A stretch of 18,939 nt of DNA, taken from positions 1-18,939 of the forward strand of contig URMZ01000032.1 in NCBI GenBank assembly GCA_900549025.1, written 5' to 3'. This stretch comes from an uncultured Collinsella sp. Its GTDB lineage: Bacteria > Actinomycetota > Coriobacteriia > Coriobacteriales > Coriobacteriaceae. The translations under genes and the position numbers were made by a program. The notes beneath the pieces are model-generated. The model searched no databases. It was given only the letters and a program-made list of their open reading frames with translations, and was not told where the DNA came from. Positions 1-6,593 of the stretch are shown in pieces (positions within the stretch are counted from its first letter, which is position 1; each line of letters begins with the position of its first letter).

Positions 1-11
1 AGTTCCGCACG

Positions 12-38
12 CAAAGAAGGCCACTTAATGTGGCCTTC
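12..38 (-). terminator. Probable intrinsic terminator after the flavodoxin gene
   Basis: A 9-bp perfect stem (16-24 with 30-38) encloses the 5-nt loop TTAAT. Read on the minus strand it is followed by TTTGCG, a short U tract, so it best serves the flavodoxin gene ending at 136. On the plus strand the following bases are TCGTCTTG, a weaker tail, but it could also serve a gene lying left of the window. Confidence 0.55.
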
Positions 39-135
39 GTCTTGCGCAGGACTGTAGAGCAGGGAACTTCGTGCCCCGACGCCCGGGAGGACGTTTCATT
101 TAGAAAGATGGACCGACCGCCGTCAGCGATGGGAG

Positions 136-693
136 CTACTCCCCCAGCACGGCCTTTTTGGCGGCTGCAGCCATGTTGTCCAGATCTTCCTTGGTGGGGT
201 GATCCTTTGCGGCGACCCAGTTATCGAGCAGCATCTTAAAGCGGACATTGTCGGGATCTTGCTCGAGCATGGCCTCGTAGCGCTGCTTGACCGCGGGGCC
301 CATCTTGCCCTGGCACATCGCCCAGCCCGCAAGCTCGGCATCCCCAGCCAAATTGGAAGTTACGCGGTCGATAATCTGCTGATAATAGCTCTGGTCGGCC
401 CCAAAGCCGCAGGTGCCAAACAGGAAGACGCGCTTGCCGTGCAAGGCGGAGAGCAACGCCGCGACCGAAGGCGTGCACGCGCCCTTGTCGCACCAAAAAC
501 CGACGAGCACCGTATCGGCCGCGCAGGCGCCCTGCGCCTCGAGCGCAACCTGATCTGCATCCGCATCGTCGCTCAACGCCGCGGCATGGACAAACTCAAC
601 ACCCGCAGCCTGCAGAGCGCGCTTGATCGCGCCCGAAACCATCCTGGTATTACCGCTCTTGCTGTTAACCACCAAAGAGCACGTCATAGTCAC
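136..693 (-). CDS. Flavodoxin-family protein (Flavodoxin_3 / BilS-like)
   Basis: A 185-residue flavodoxin-like protein expected to bind FMN and shuttle electrons in the cytoplasm. The N-terminal phosphate-binding loop SKSGNT lies at residues 11-16 after a short beta strand. A WCDKG motif (67-71), a KRVFLFGT strand (87-94) and CQGK (127-130) resemble the short clostridial and actinobacterial flavodoxins that include BilS, the small partner of bilirubin reductase. No bilR-like reductase is in the window, so that link is only by resemblance. The first start is GTG at 691-693, 4 nt after GAGG. An ATG two codons later (685-687) lies 10 nt after the same GAGG and is equally plausible. It stands 105 bp downstream of the ABC exporter operon on the same strand and has its own candidate promoter. 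Confident of the fold, unsure of the partner. Confidence 0.85.
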   Translation of the reverse strand: MTMTCSLVVNSKSGNTRMVSGAIKRALQAAGVEFVHAAALSDDADADQVALEAQGACAADTVLVGFWCDKGACTPSVAALLSALHGKRVFLFGTCGFGADQSYYQQIIDRVTSNLAGDAELAGWAMCQGKMGPAVKQRYEAMLEQDPDNVRFKMLLDNWVAAKDHPTKEDLDNMAAAAKKAVLGE

Positions 694-733
694 GTTGCCT
701 CGTTTCCCCCAAAACTAAAGCCACTAATGCAAT

Positions 734-762
734 TTATTAGATGAATATCTTAGTACTAACAA
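734..762 (-). promoter_or_regulatory. Candidate promoter of the flavodoxin gene
   Basis: On the minus strand TTGTTA (757-762) and TAATAA (734-739) are separated by 17 bp. The -35 is a fair match to consensus and the -10 is weak. Transcription would start near 727, giving a leader of roughly 35 nt. The region is AT-rich compared with its neighbours. Confidence 0.35.
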
Positions 763-798
763 CGCAGATGTAAACCATCTGTCGCTAATCGGTGGCCC

Positions 799-2658
799 CT
801 ACTGGGCAAACTGGCTGCGGTAGAGTTCGGCGTAGAAGCCGCCTGCCGCTAGCAGCTCGTCGTGCGTGCCGCGCTCGATAATCTCGCCGTTGCGCATCAC
901 CAGGATGCAATCGGCGTTGCGAATCGTCGACAGGCGGTGCGCCACGACAAAGCTTGTGCGACCTGCCATGAGCTCGTCGAATGCCGCCTGAACCTGCAGC
1001 TCGGTGCGGGTATCGATGCTCGAGGTCGCCTCGTCCAGCAGCAAAATCGCCGGGTCGGTGAGCATGACACGCGCGATGCACAGCAGCTGTTTTTGACCCT
1101 GGCTAAACGTGCCGCCGTCCTCGCCGATGACCGTATCGTAGCCGCTTGGCAGCTGCACGATAAACTTGTGCGCGTGCGCGCGCTTGGCGGCTTCGATAAC
1201 CTGTTCACGCGTGGCATCCGGGCAACCGTAGGCGATGTTTTCCGCCACCGTGCCCTCGAACAGCCACGTATCCTGCAGCACCATGCCAAAGGCGCGGCGC
1301 AGGCTTGCGCGCGTGTAGTCACGCGAGGAACGGCCATCGACCGCAATGCGACCGGCATCGATATCGTAAAACCGCAGCAGTAAGTTGATGAGCGTTGTCT
1401 TGCCACAGCCCGTGGGGCCGACCAGGGCAAAGCGCATGCCGGGCTTGGCCTCGATGCAGATGTCCTGCAGCAGTTTGCGCTCGGGCACATAGCTAAAGTC
1501 CACATGCTCAAACGAAACCTCGCCCTTCGGGGCGGCAAGTTCCACGGCATCCGGCGCATCGGGTTCCTGCTCGCGCGCGTCAAGCAGTGCAAACATGCGG
1601 CGCGCCGAGGCATACGCCGTCTGGATCTGCGTAATGACGTTGGTGACCTCGTTGAACGGCTTGGTGTACTGGTTGGCATAGGACAGGAAGATCTGCACGC
1701 CGCCCACCGTAAGCGCCGCCGGCACGCCCGTGATCACGCCCACGCAGCCGATCACAGCGACCACGGCATAGATGATGTTATTGATAAAGCGCGTGCCGGG
1801 GTTGGAGAGCGAGCCCATAAACTGCGCGCGCTCGCCCGCGGTGTAGAGCTCGGCATTGAGGGCATCGAAGCGCTGTTGAGCGTGCGGGCCGTAGGCGAAG
1901 GCGTCCACGAGCTTTTGCTCACCCACATACTCCTCGATATGACCACCGAGCTGCCCTTGAATACGCTGCTGCGCAGTAAAGCTTTTGTTGGAGAGCTTGG
2001 CGATGGCGCCGGCAGCAAAGATGGAAAGCGGTGTGACGAGCACCACCACGAGCGTCATGGTCAGGTTGATAGATAGCATAAACGCGAGCGTGCCCACAAT
2101 GGTGATGACGCCGGTAAAGAGTTGCGTAAAGCCCTGCAGCAGGCCGTCGCCCACCTGGTCGACATCGTTGACCACGCGGCTCATAAGATCGCCGTGGGCG
2201 TGGCTGTCGATAAAGCTGAGCGGCATGCGGCTGAGCTTGTCGCTCGCCTCCACGCGCATGTCGCGCACCGTCTCGTAGGACAGGCGATTGACGCAATAGC
2301 CCTGCAGCCACTGGAAGGCCGCGGCACCAACCACGACCAGCGCGAGTTTGGTGACGAGCGGGAGCAGCGCGTCAAAGTCCACCCGTCCGACGGCAGCGAT
2401 GAGGTCGATGCCCTCGCCAATGAGGATGGGCGTATAGAGTTGCAGAATCACCGAGATGGCGGCACTCACAAACGACGCCGCAAACGAAATGCGGTGCGGA
2501 CGCACGTAGCCCATCAGGCGACGGGTCACCGCGCCCACGGGATAGCGCTCAGGGTCGCCGGGCTGGCGTGGGCCGTCGCCCAGGTCGTTGAGGTTATCGT
2601 TGCCGGACACGTTGGCCGTCATCGTGGCGACCGAACCGGAGGAAGTGTACGGATTCAT
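799..2658 (-). CDS. ABC exporter half-transporter, canonical ATPase subunit (operon 1)
   Basis: A 619-residue fused membrane and ATPase half-transporter of the exporter (ABCB-like, multidrug or peptide) class. After a polar N-terminus of about 45 residues, a six-helix membrane domain covers about 50-350 and the nucleotide-binding domain about 378-615. Walker A GPTGCGKTT is at 414-422, the Q loop at Q462, the signature is the variant FSQGQ (518-522), Walker B ILLLDE is at 538-543 with the catalytic Glu, and the switch His is H574. The start ATG directly abuts the TAA of the upstream gene, and the AAGGAGG site lies inside the end of that gene, so translation is probably coupled. It should pair with the upstream subunit: its Walker sites plus the partner's SGGQ form the active site, and its own variant signature faces the partner's degenerate site. 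Substrate unknown. Confidence 0.93.
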   Translation of the reverse strand: MNPYTSSGSVATMTANVSGNDNLNDLGDGPRQPGDPERYPVGAVTRRLMGYVRPHRISFAASFVSAAISVILQLYTPILIGEGIDLIAAVGRVDFDALLPLVTKLALVVVGAAAFQWLQGYCVNRLSYETVRDMRVEASDKLSRMPLSFIDSHAHGDLMSRVVNDVDQVGDGLLQGFTQLFTGVITIVGTLAFMLSINLTMTLVVVLVTPLSIFAAGAIAKLSNKSFTAQQRIQGQLGGHIEEYVGEQKLVDAFAYGPHAQQRFDALNAELYTAGERAQFMGSLSNPGTRFINNIIYAVVAVIGCVGVITGVPAALTVGGVQIFLSYANQYTKPFNEVTNVITQIQTAYASARRMFALLDAREQEPDAPDAVELAAPKGEVSFEHVDFSYVPERKLLQDICIEAKPGMRFALVGPTGCGKTTLINLLLRFYDIDAGRIAVDGRSSRDYTRASLRRAFGMVLQDTWLFEGTVAENIAYGCPDATREQVIEAAKRAHAHKFIVQLPSGYDTVIGEDGGTFSQGQKQLLCIARVMLTDPAILLLDEATSSIDTRTELQVQAAFDELMAGRTSFVVAHRLSTIRNADCILVMRNGEIIERGTHDELLAAGGFYAELYRSQFAQ

Positions 2659-4515
2659 TTAGCAGCCCTCCTTTGCGCAGACGGATGCGGGGGCGGTCGG
2701 AGCGGACGCGGGTGTCGCACTCCCCTGCCGACCCTCGAGCTCCTCGCGGCGAAGCTGCGACTGGCAGATCTCTCGGTAGAGCTGGCAGGTCGTGTACAGC
2801 TCATCGTGCGTGCCCAGGCCCGCAACCGAACCGTGGTCGAGTACGCAGATCATGTCGGCGTCGCGCACGGTCGAGACGCGCTGGCTCACGATGACGGTCG
2901 TCAGCGGCAGCCCGCCCTCGGCGGCACCGCGCACGCTGCGCTCGCGAATGGCATGGCGAAGCGCCGCGTCGGTCTTAAAATCGAGCGCCGAGGCGGAGTC
3001 GTCCATGATCAATATCTGAGGCGAACCCACCAAGGCGCGCGCGATAGTCAGACGCTGACGTTGGCCACCGCTAAAGTTCTTGCCGCCCGCCTCGACCGGG
3101 GCATCTAAGCCCTGGGGCTTGTTGCGCACGAACTCGCTGGCCTGCGCCATATCGAGCGCCGCCCAGAGCTCCTCGTCGGTCGCCGCCTCGTCGCGCCAGG
3201 TCAGGTTGCTGCGGATGGTGCCGCTCACCAGCGACGCGCGCTGCGGAACGGTCGCGACCGCATGGCGCAGCTGGTCGAGCGGCCAGGCACGCACGTCGGA
3301 GCCCATTACGCTCACGCTGCCGGTGCTCGCATCGTACAAGCGCGGGATGAGCGAGACGAGCGTAGACTTGCCGCTGCCCGTGCCGCCGATAATGCCGAGC
3401 GTCTTGCCCAGTGGGAGCTCCAGGGTCACATCGTTGACGGCATTTGCCGCGCCCGCGCCAAAGGAGAAGCTCGCATGGCTCAAGCTCAGCGCGGGGACCG
3501 GAACAGCACCACCCGCCAGTTCGCTCGGCTCGGGCAGCGCGACCGGCTGGTTGCCCTCGTCGGTGATGCTCGGCACGCAATTGAGCACCTCGTTGATACG
3601 TGACGCACTGGCGCTCGCCTTGGTAAAGACCACGACCAGGTTGGCGACGTACACGATGGAGGTCAGGGTCTGCGTCATGTAGTTCACAAACGCCATGACC
3701 TGGCCCTGCGTGAGCTCGCCCATGTTGACCTGGATGCCGCCCACCCACAGGATGGCGCACACGCCCAGGTTCATCACCAAAAACGTTACGGGGTTAAGGA
3801 TCGACGAGAGCTTGCCCACCGCGATGGCAGTATTGGCCTGATTGTCGGCGGCTTGGGCAAAACGCTCGCGCTCGTGGTCCTCGCGTACAAAGGCGCGAAC
3901 CACGCGGGCGCCCGAAAGGCCCTCACGGCAAATGAGCGCGATGCGGTCGAGCTTTGCCTGCAGCTGCCTGTAATACGGGATGCAGCGCGCCATGACAAAC
4001 CAAAACACCAGGCCGATAGCGGGCGTGCAGATCAAAAAGATGATGCCGAGCTTAAGGTCGATGGCAAGGGCCGCGCACATAGAGCCCACCGCCAGGAAGG
4101 GCCAGCGGATGAGCATGCGCACGCCCAGCGCCACGGCAAGCTGCACCTGGTTGACATCGTTGGTAATGCGCGTGATGAGCGACGGCGTGCCAAAGCGGTC
4201 GAGCTCGGCATAGCTCAGCTTGTTGATGTGCTCGTAGAGCGCGCCGCGAATGTCGGTGCCCATGCCCTGCGAGGTGAGCGCCGCCATCTTTTGGCAGACG
4301 AGCGTAAACGAGATGCCGATCACGGCCATAGCGCCAAGTACCATGCCGTAGTGGACGACAGCATTCACGTCGTGCGCGCCGATGCCTTTATCGATCATCT
4401 GGGCAATCACCAGCGGCGTAAGCAGGTCAAAGATCACTTCGATCAGCTTGCACGCTGGGCCGATCACCATATACCGGCGAAACTTACCACCAAAACGCCT
4501 GAGCAGCTCAATCAT
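2659..4515 (-). CDS. ABC exporter half-transporter, degenerate-site subunit (operon 1)
   Basis: A 618-residue half-transporter with a six-helix membrane domain (about 10-305) and a nucleotide-binding domain (about 345-600). Walker A GGTGSGKST is at 377-385 and the signature SGGQ at 482-485. Walker B reads ILIMDD (501-506), with Asp in place of the catalytic Glu, and the switch His is replaced by Gln (Q545, in VSQR). These changes mark the non-hydrolysing half of heterodimeric exporters such as TM287/288, LmrCD and BmrCD. I chose ATG 4513-4515 because AGGGAG lies 9 nt before it and the paralogue at 15377-17113 begins at the equivalent place. The open frame extends to a TTG at 4548, which lacks a ribosome site and falls only a few bases from the predicted transcript start. 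The C-terminal tail is Ala/Pro-rich. First gene of a two-gene operon. Confidence 0.92.
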   Translation of the reverse strand: MIELLRRFGGKFRRYMVIGPACKLIEVIFDLLTPLVIAQMIDKGIGAHDVNAVVHYGMVLGAMAVIGISFTLVCQKMAALTSQGMGTDIRGALYEHINKLSYAELDRFGTPSLITRITNDVNQVQLAVALGVRMLIRWPFLAVGSMCAALAIDLKLGIIFLICTPAIGLVFWFVMARCIPYYRQLQAKLDRIALICREGLSGARVVRAFVREDHERERFAQAADNQANTAIAVGKLSSILNPVTFLVMNLGVCAILWVGGIQVNMGELTQGQVMAFVNYMTQTLTSIVYVANLVVVFTKASASASRINEVLNCVPSITDEGNQPVALPEPSELAGGAVPVPALSLSHASFSFGAGAANAVNDVTLELPLGKTLGIIGGTGSGKSTLVSLIPRLYDASTGSVSVMGSDVRAWPLDQLRHAVATVPQRASLVSGTIRSNLTWRDEAATDEELWAALDMAQASEFVRNKPQGLDAPVEAGGKNFSGGQRQRLTIARALVGSPQILIMDDSASALDFKTDAALRHAIRERSVRGAAEGGLPLTTVIVSQRVSTVRDADMICVLDHGSVAGLGTHDELYTTCQLYREICQSQLRREELEGRQGSATPASAPTAPASVCAKEGC

Positions 4516-4559
4516 GTATAGGCGCTCCCTATCATCATCCACATTCAATTCGAACCATG

Positions 4560-4589
4560 ATAGTACGGTGAGCCCAAAAGAAGCGTAAA
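4560..4589 (-). promoter_or_regulatory. Candidate promoter of ABC exporter operon 1
   Basis: On the minus strand TACTAT (4560-4565) serves as a -10 box, with TTTACG about 18 bp upstream as a poor -35. A start near 4553 gives a leader of about 38 nt to the ATG at 4515. It would leave the TTG at 4548 almost leaderless, which supports the shorter protein. The match is modest. Confidence 0.3.
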
Positions 4590-4669
4590 CAACTCGTCAT
4601 TTCTAATGGGATTCAGTTTTCAGGGGAGGGGTATACGCGCACACCCAGCCAGTGTCGGGTCAACTAGCA

Positions 4670-4678
4670 TGGTATATT
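4670..4678 (+). promoter_or_regulatory. Extended -10 promoter of the surface protein gene
   Basis: TGGTATATT is an extended -10 element (TG, one base, TATATT at 4673-4678). No good -35 is seen 16-18 bp upstream, which is usual for extended -10 promoters. Transcription would begin near 4685, about 44 nt before the ATG at 4729. Confidence 0.45.
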
Positions 4679-4728
4679 TACATTAGTGCTACCAAGTTAG
4701 TCGCCGACCCTTGAAATGAGGTGCCGAG

Positions 4729-5697
4729 ATGAACGACATTCTCGCAAGAAGAGCAAGACGAGCAACTGTGGGCATCGCCCTTTCCGCGGCACTTGTCGCG
4801 GGAATCGCCCCCGCAACGGCGATCGCGGCAGAAACCAGCGCCCCCACCGGTGCAGTTGCCTTGCAGACGGAAGATGCGGCCGCCGCAAAAGAAAAAGCGT
4901 ATGCAGCCATGCAGGAAGCGCTCAAAAAACTCGAGGCCGCAAAAGACGCCGCAGGTCCTGAGATATTAGAGACTATCGAGCATGTGATTACCGATTTGCA
5001 ATCGCTCCGCGACAGGATGCTGAAGGAAGCCGACGACTCAAGGGGACCTCTTCTTTACCTACAAGCGCAGGTCAATGAAGCCCAAGCCAGATACGACGCG
5101 GCCCACAACCAGGTAAGTAACCTTCAGACAGAATTAGACAAGGCGTGCAACGACGGGGCGCCTGCAGAAACTATTAATCAGTTGCGTTACGAGATAGCAA
5201 CAGCGAAACGTCAAGAATATTCTTGCCAAGCGGTACTTAACACATACCGAACCAGACTCGAGAGCCAGGAAAGTGTCGTCGCGAAGTTCGAAGCCAATGC
5301 GGAAAAATGTCAAACCGATATCGACGAAGAGACAGCCAAGCGAGATGCGCTCCTCGACGATTTGAAAAAGGCGCAAGCGGCCTATGACGACGCCTGCAAA
5401 TCATACGAAGAGGCGAAAGCCGCGGCAGACAAGGCCACCTCGCCCGAGATAACGAAACCCGCCGAGACGACAAAACCCTCCAGCTCAACGCAACCGGCCG
5501 AGACGGCACAGCCCGCCAGCTCGCCCGCGACCGGCAAAGACGCTCCATCGAGCTCCACCAAGCAAGCAAATACGACCACCGGCAAGCTCGCGAACACGGG
5601 CGACACAGCGCCGAGCGCAATCGCACTCGCAGCAGTCGCCGCCGCAGGACTCGGAATAACCACCGCAGCCACACGCCGCATCAGGAACTCAAAATAG
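4729..5697 (+). CDS. Sortase-anchored coiled-coil surface protein with LANTG signal
   Basis: A 322-residue secreted, cell-wall-anchored protein. Residues 1-34 form a Sec signal peptide (positive N-terminus, hydrophobic core, likely cleavage near A34). Residues about 50-235 are charged and Ala/Glu/Lys-rich with heptad character, predicted as long helices forming a coiled coil. Residues 237-286 are a Pro/Thr/Ser-rich stalk with repeated KPAETTKP-like blocks. The sorting signal is LANTG (287-291), then a hydrophobic segment (about 296-315) and the basic tail RRIRNSK. LAxTG in place of LPxTG is the signal known for class E sortases of high-GC Gram-positives. Four cysteines (140, 166, 194, 223) sit in the helical part, which is uncommon for such proteins. 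ATG 4729 is preceded by GAGG at 7 nt. The binding partner is unknown and no sortase gene is in the window. Confidence 0.88.
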   Translation: MNDILARRARRATVGIALSAALVAGIAPATAIAAETSAPTGAVALQTEDAAAAKEKAYAAMQEALKKLEAAKDAAGPEILETIEHVITDLQSLRDRMLKEADDSRGPLLYLQAQVNEAQARYDAAHNQVSNLQTELDKACNDGAPAETINQLRYEIATAKRQEYSCQAVLNTYRTRLESQESVVAKFEANAEKCQTDIDEETAKRDALLDDLKKAQAAYDDACKSYEEAKAAADKATSPEITKPAETTKPSSSTQPAETAQPASSPATGKDAPSSSTKQANTTTGKLANTGDTAPSAIALAAVAAAGLGITTAATRRIRNSK

Positions 5698-5745
5698 CTG
5701 CCAGCGGTTATTGTCTTTGCCAATCCACAAGCCCAAAGACAAAAA

Positions 5746-5783
5746 GGGCCCGTTTCCCCAACCCAGGGAAACGGGCCTCTTTA
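5746..5783 (+). terminator. Intrinsic terminator of the surface protein gene
   Basis: A 12-bp perfect stem (5747-5758 with 5766-5777) encloses a 7-nt loop and is followed by TCTTT. The left side has AAAAA, so it may also stop minus-strand transcripts. It lies 49 bp after the stop codon. Confidence 0.85.
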
Positions 5784-5922
5784 CTTGTAAAAACAAATGG
5801 TAATGCCATTGTCTCTTGAAGCACATCGCCACCGCGCTCCACACAACACCAACGAGCAGCATTCCTTAAGGGATAGATTTAATTAGGCTAACGCGCCTTT
5901 ACGGGTGATTTTTGGACGAAGT
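5784..5922. other. Non-coding stretch with nothing recognised
   Basis: Between the surface-protein terminator and the 95-bp hairpin I see no gene, promoter or RNA that I can support. The only structure is a weak stem formed by CAAATGG and CCATTG around 5795-5812. Confidence 0.5.
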
Positions 5923-6017
5923 GGTCCCGGTGCCGGCGAGGTGTTTGGTAGTCGAGCGATCCCGCAGGCGAAGCCGAGGACCAGCGAGACACCAAACACC
6001 TCGCCGCCGGCCGGGCC
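5923..6017. repeat. 95-bp imperfect hairpin downstream of the SRP RNA
   Basis: A 15-bp perfect inverted repeat (5935-5949 with 5991-6005) is extended outward by GGTCCCGG (5923-5930) pairing with CCGGGCC (6011-6017). The 41-nt interior can itself fold into a stem with a GGC/GCC tip. No U tract follows on either strand, so it is not an ordinary terminator. No ribosome site or convincing reading frame supports a gene here. It lies just beyond the SRP RNA terminator on the minus strand. Function unknown. Confidence 0.7.
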
Positions 6018-6036
6018 ATGTCGCGGCACCAAAAAA

Positions 6037-6154
6037 CGCCCGTGCGTTCGATGGATTCGGATGCCCGACAGAGGCTCCTTATGGCTGCTTCCTTCCGGAC
6101 CTGACCAGATTCGGAACATGTCGTCATCCGAACCCATCGAACGCGCTAGGCGCT
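6037..6154 (-). ncRNA. ffs: SRP RNA (4.5S-like small bacterial type)
   Basis: The minus strand carries the highly conserved domain IV: GGTCAGGTCCGGAAGGAAGC (in about 6088-6112) with its asymmetric internal loop and GGAA tetraloop, which binds Ffh. Flanking it, a 20-bp almost continuous helix pairs 6125-6144 with 6044-6063, and the shape is a single rod without an Alu domain. The RNA would work with Ffh and FtsY in co-translational targeting of membrane and secreted proteins. Outer bases (CGCC near 6153 and GGGCG at 6037-6041) extend the rod, which is followed directly by TTTTTT, so the rod end probably doubles as the terminator. The 5' end is placed 7 nt after the predicted -10 box, and both exact ends are uncertain by several bases. 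Confidence 0.93.
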
Positions 6155-6160
6155 CGGTAT

Positions 6161-6189
6161 ATCTTACCTGCTCCCGCCCGCCAGAGCAA
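6161..6189 (-). promoter_or_regulatory. Promoter of the SRP RNA gene
   Basis: On the minus strand TTGCTC (6184-6189) and TAAGAT (6161-6166) are separated by exactly 17 bp. Initiation 7 nt further on falls at about 6154, where the outermost base pairs of the SRP rod begin. Confidence 0.6.
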
Positions 6190-6198
6190 GGTAGCTAA

Positions 6199-6280
6199 TT
6201 TGGGACGGAGCTTTTTTGACTACTTTTGCAGCCCGATTGCCAGAGCAGCCAATGAGTAGTCAAAATAGTCCGATCCCAAA
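6199..6280. repeat. Inverted repeat A (82 bp, imperfect)
   Basis: The inner arms TTTTGACTACT (6214-6224) and AGTAGTCAAAA (6255-6265) pair perfectly over 11 bp around a 30-nt loop. Outer arms TTTGGGA (6199-6205) and TCCCAAA (6274-6280) pair over 7 bp, with CGGA/TCCG between them. It starts 10 bp upstream of the SRP promoter -35. No coding potential is evident. Confidence 0.65.
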
Positions 6281-6313
6281 ATGACCGGCTTGGTGCCGCA
6301 CCACAGAAAGGGC

Positions 6314-6444
6314 CCATCTACTACGTTTAGGCCGCAGGGGTCAACCATAGCCGGCTTTTCGAAAATCGGCAAGCTTTCTACCTGCGGTTTTGTTTTTGCA
6401 AATTCCGGGATAGTCGAAGGTGGCCGGTTTAACGTAGTAGATGG
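6314..6444. repeat. Inverted repeat B (131 bp with 14-bp ends)
   Basis: The ends CCATCTACTACGTT (6314-6327) and AACGTAGTAGATGG (6431-6444) are perfect inverted copies. The 103-bp interior contains several shorter complementary pieces (GGCC and CCGG blocks), so it can form a branched fold. It resembles a miniature inverted-repeat element in architecture, but no target duplication is seen and no transposase is present. Confidence 0.6.
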
Positions 6445-6494
6445 TCGCATTTCGTGGCAAACGGTCCGACCCAAGGCACAAGGCGGCCAACCTC

Positions 6495-6578
6495 GAATGG
6501 CCATTCTCGAAGTTGCGGTGGAATACGGACTGAATTGGCACCTTAAAGGCAAAAACACTCCGTATTCCACCGCAACTT
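6495..6578. repeat. Inverted repeat C (20-bp perfect arms) with adjacent palindrome
   Basis: The arms at 6510-6529 and 6559-6578 (core TTGCGGTGGAATACGGA) are a perfect 20-bp inverted repeat around a 29-nt loop. Immediately left is the 12-bp palindrome GAATGGCCATTC (6495-6506). The element ends 15 bp beyond the stop of the TadA-glycerate kinase gene on the minus strand. It lacks a U tract on that strand, so it might protect the 3' end of the message rather than terminate it. Confidence 0.7.
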
Positions 6579-6593
6579 ATAGGGAGATAGGCC

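Noticed and set aside
39..135. Possible small RNA between the flavodoxin stop and the first terminator.
   Set aside because: The 97 bases show no tRNA-like fold, promoter or conserved motif and read as an ordinary 3' untranslated region.
765..781. Small hairpin CAGATG/CATCTG after the ABC operon 1 stop as a terminator.
   Set aside because: It has only 6 bp and no U tract on the minus strand, so operon 1 may read through into the flavodoxin gene.
5883..6259. Several overlapping short open frames across the SRP RNA and its neighbouring hairpin.
   Set aside because: They cover a conserved structural RNA and palindromic DNA, lack ribosome sites, and have mutually exclusive frames.
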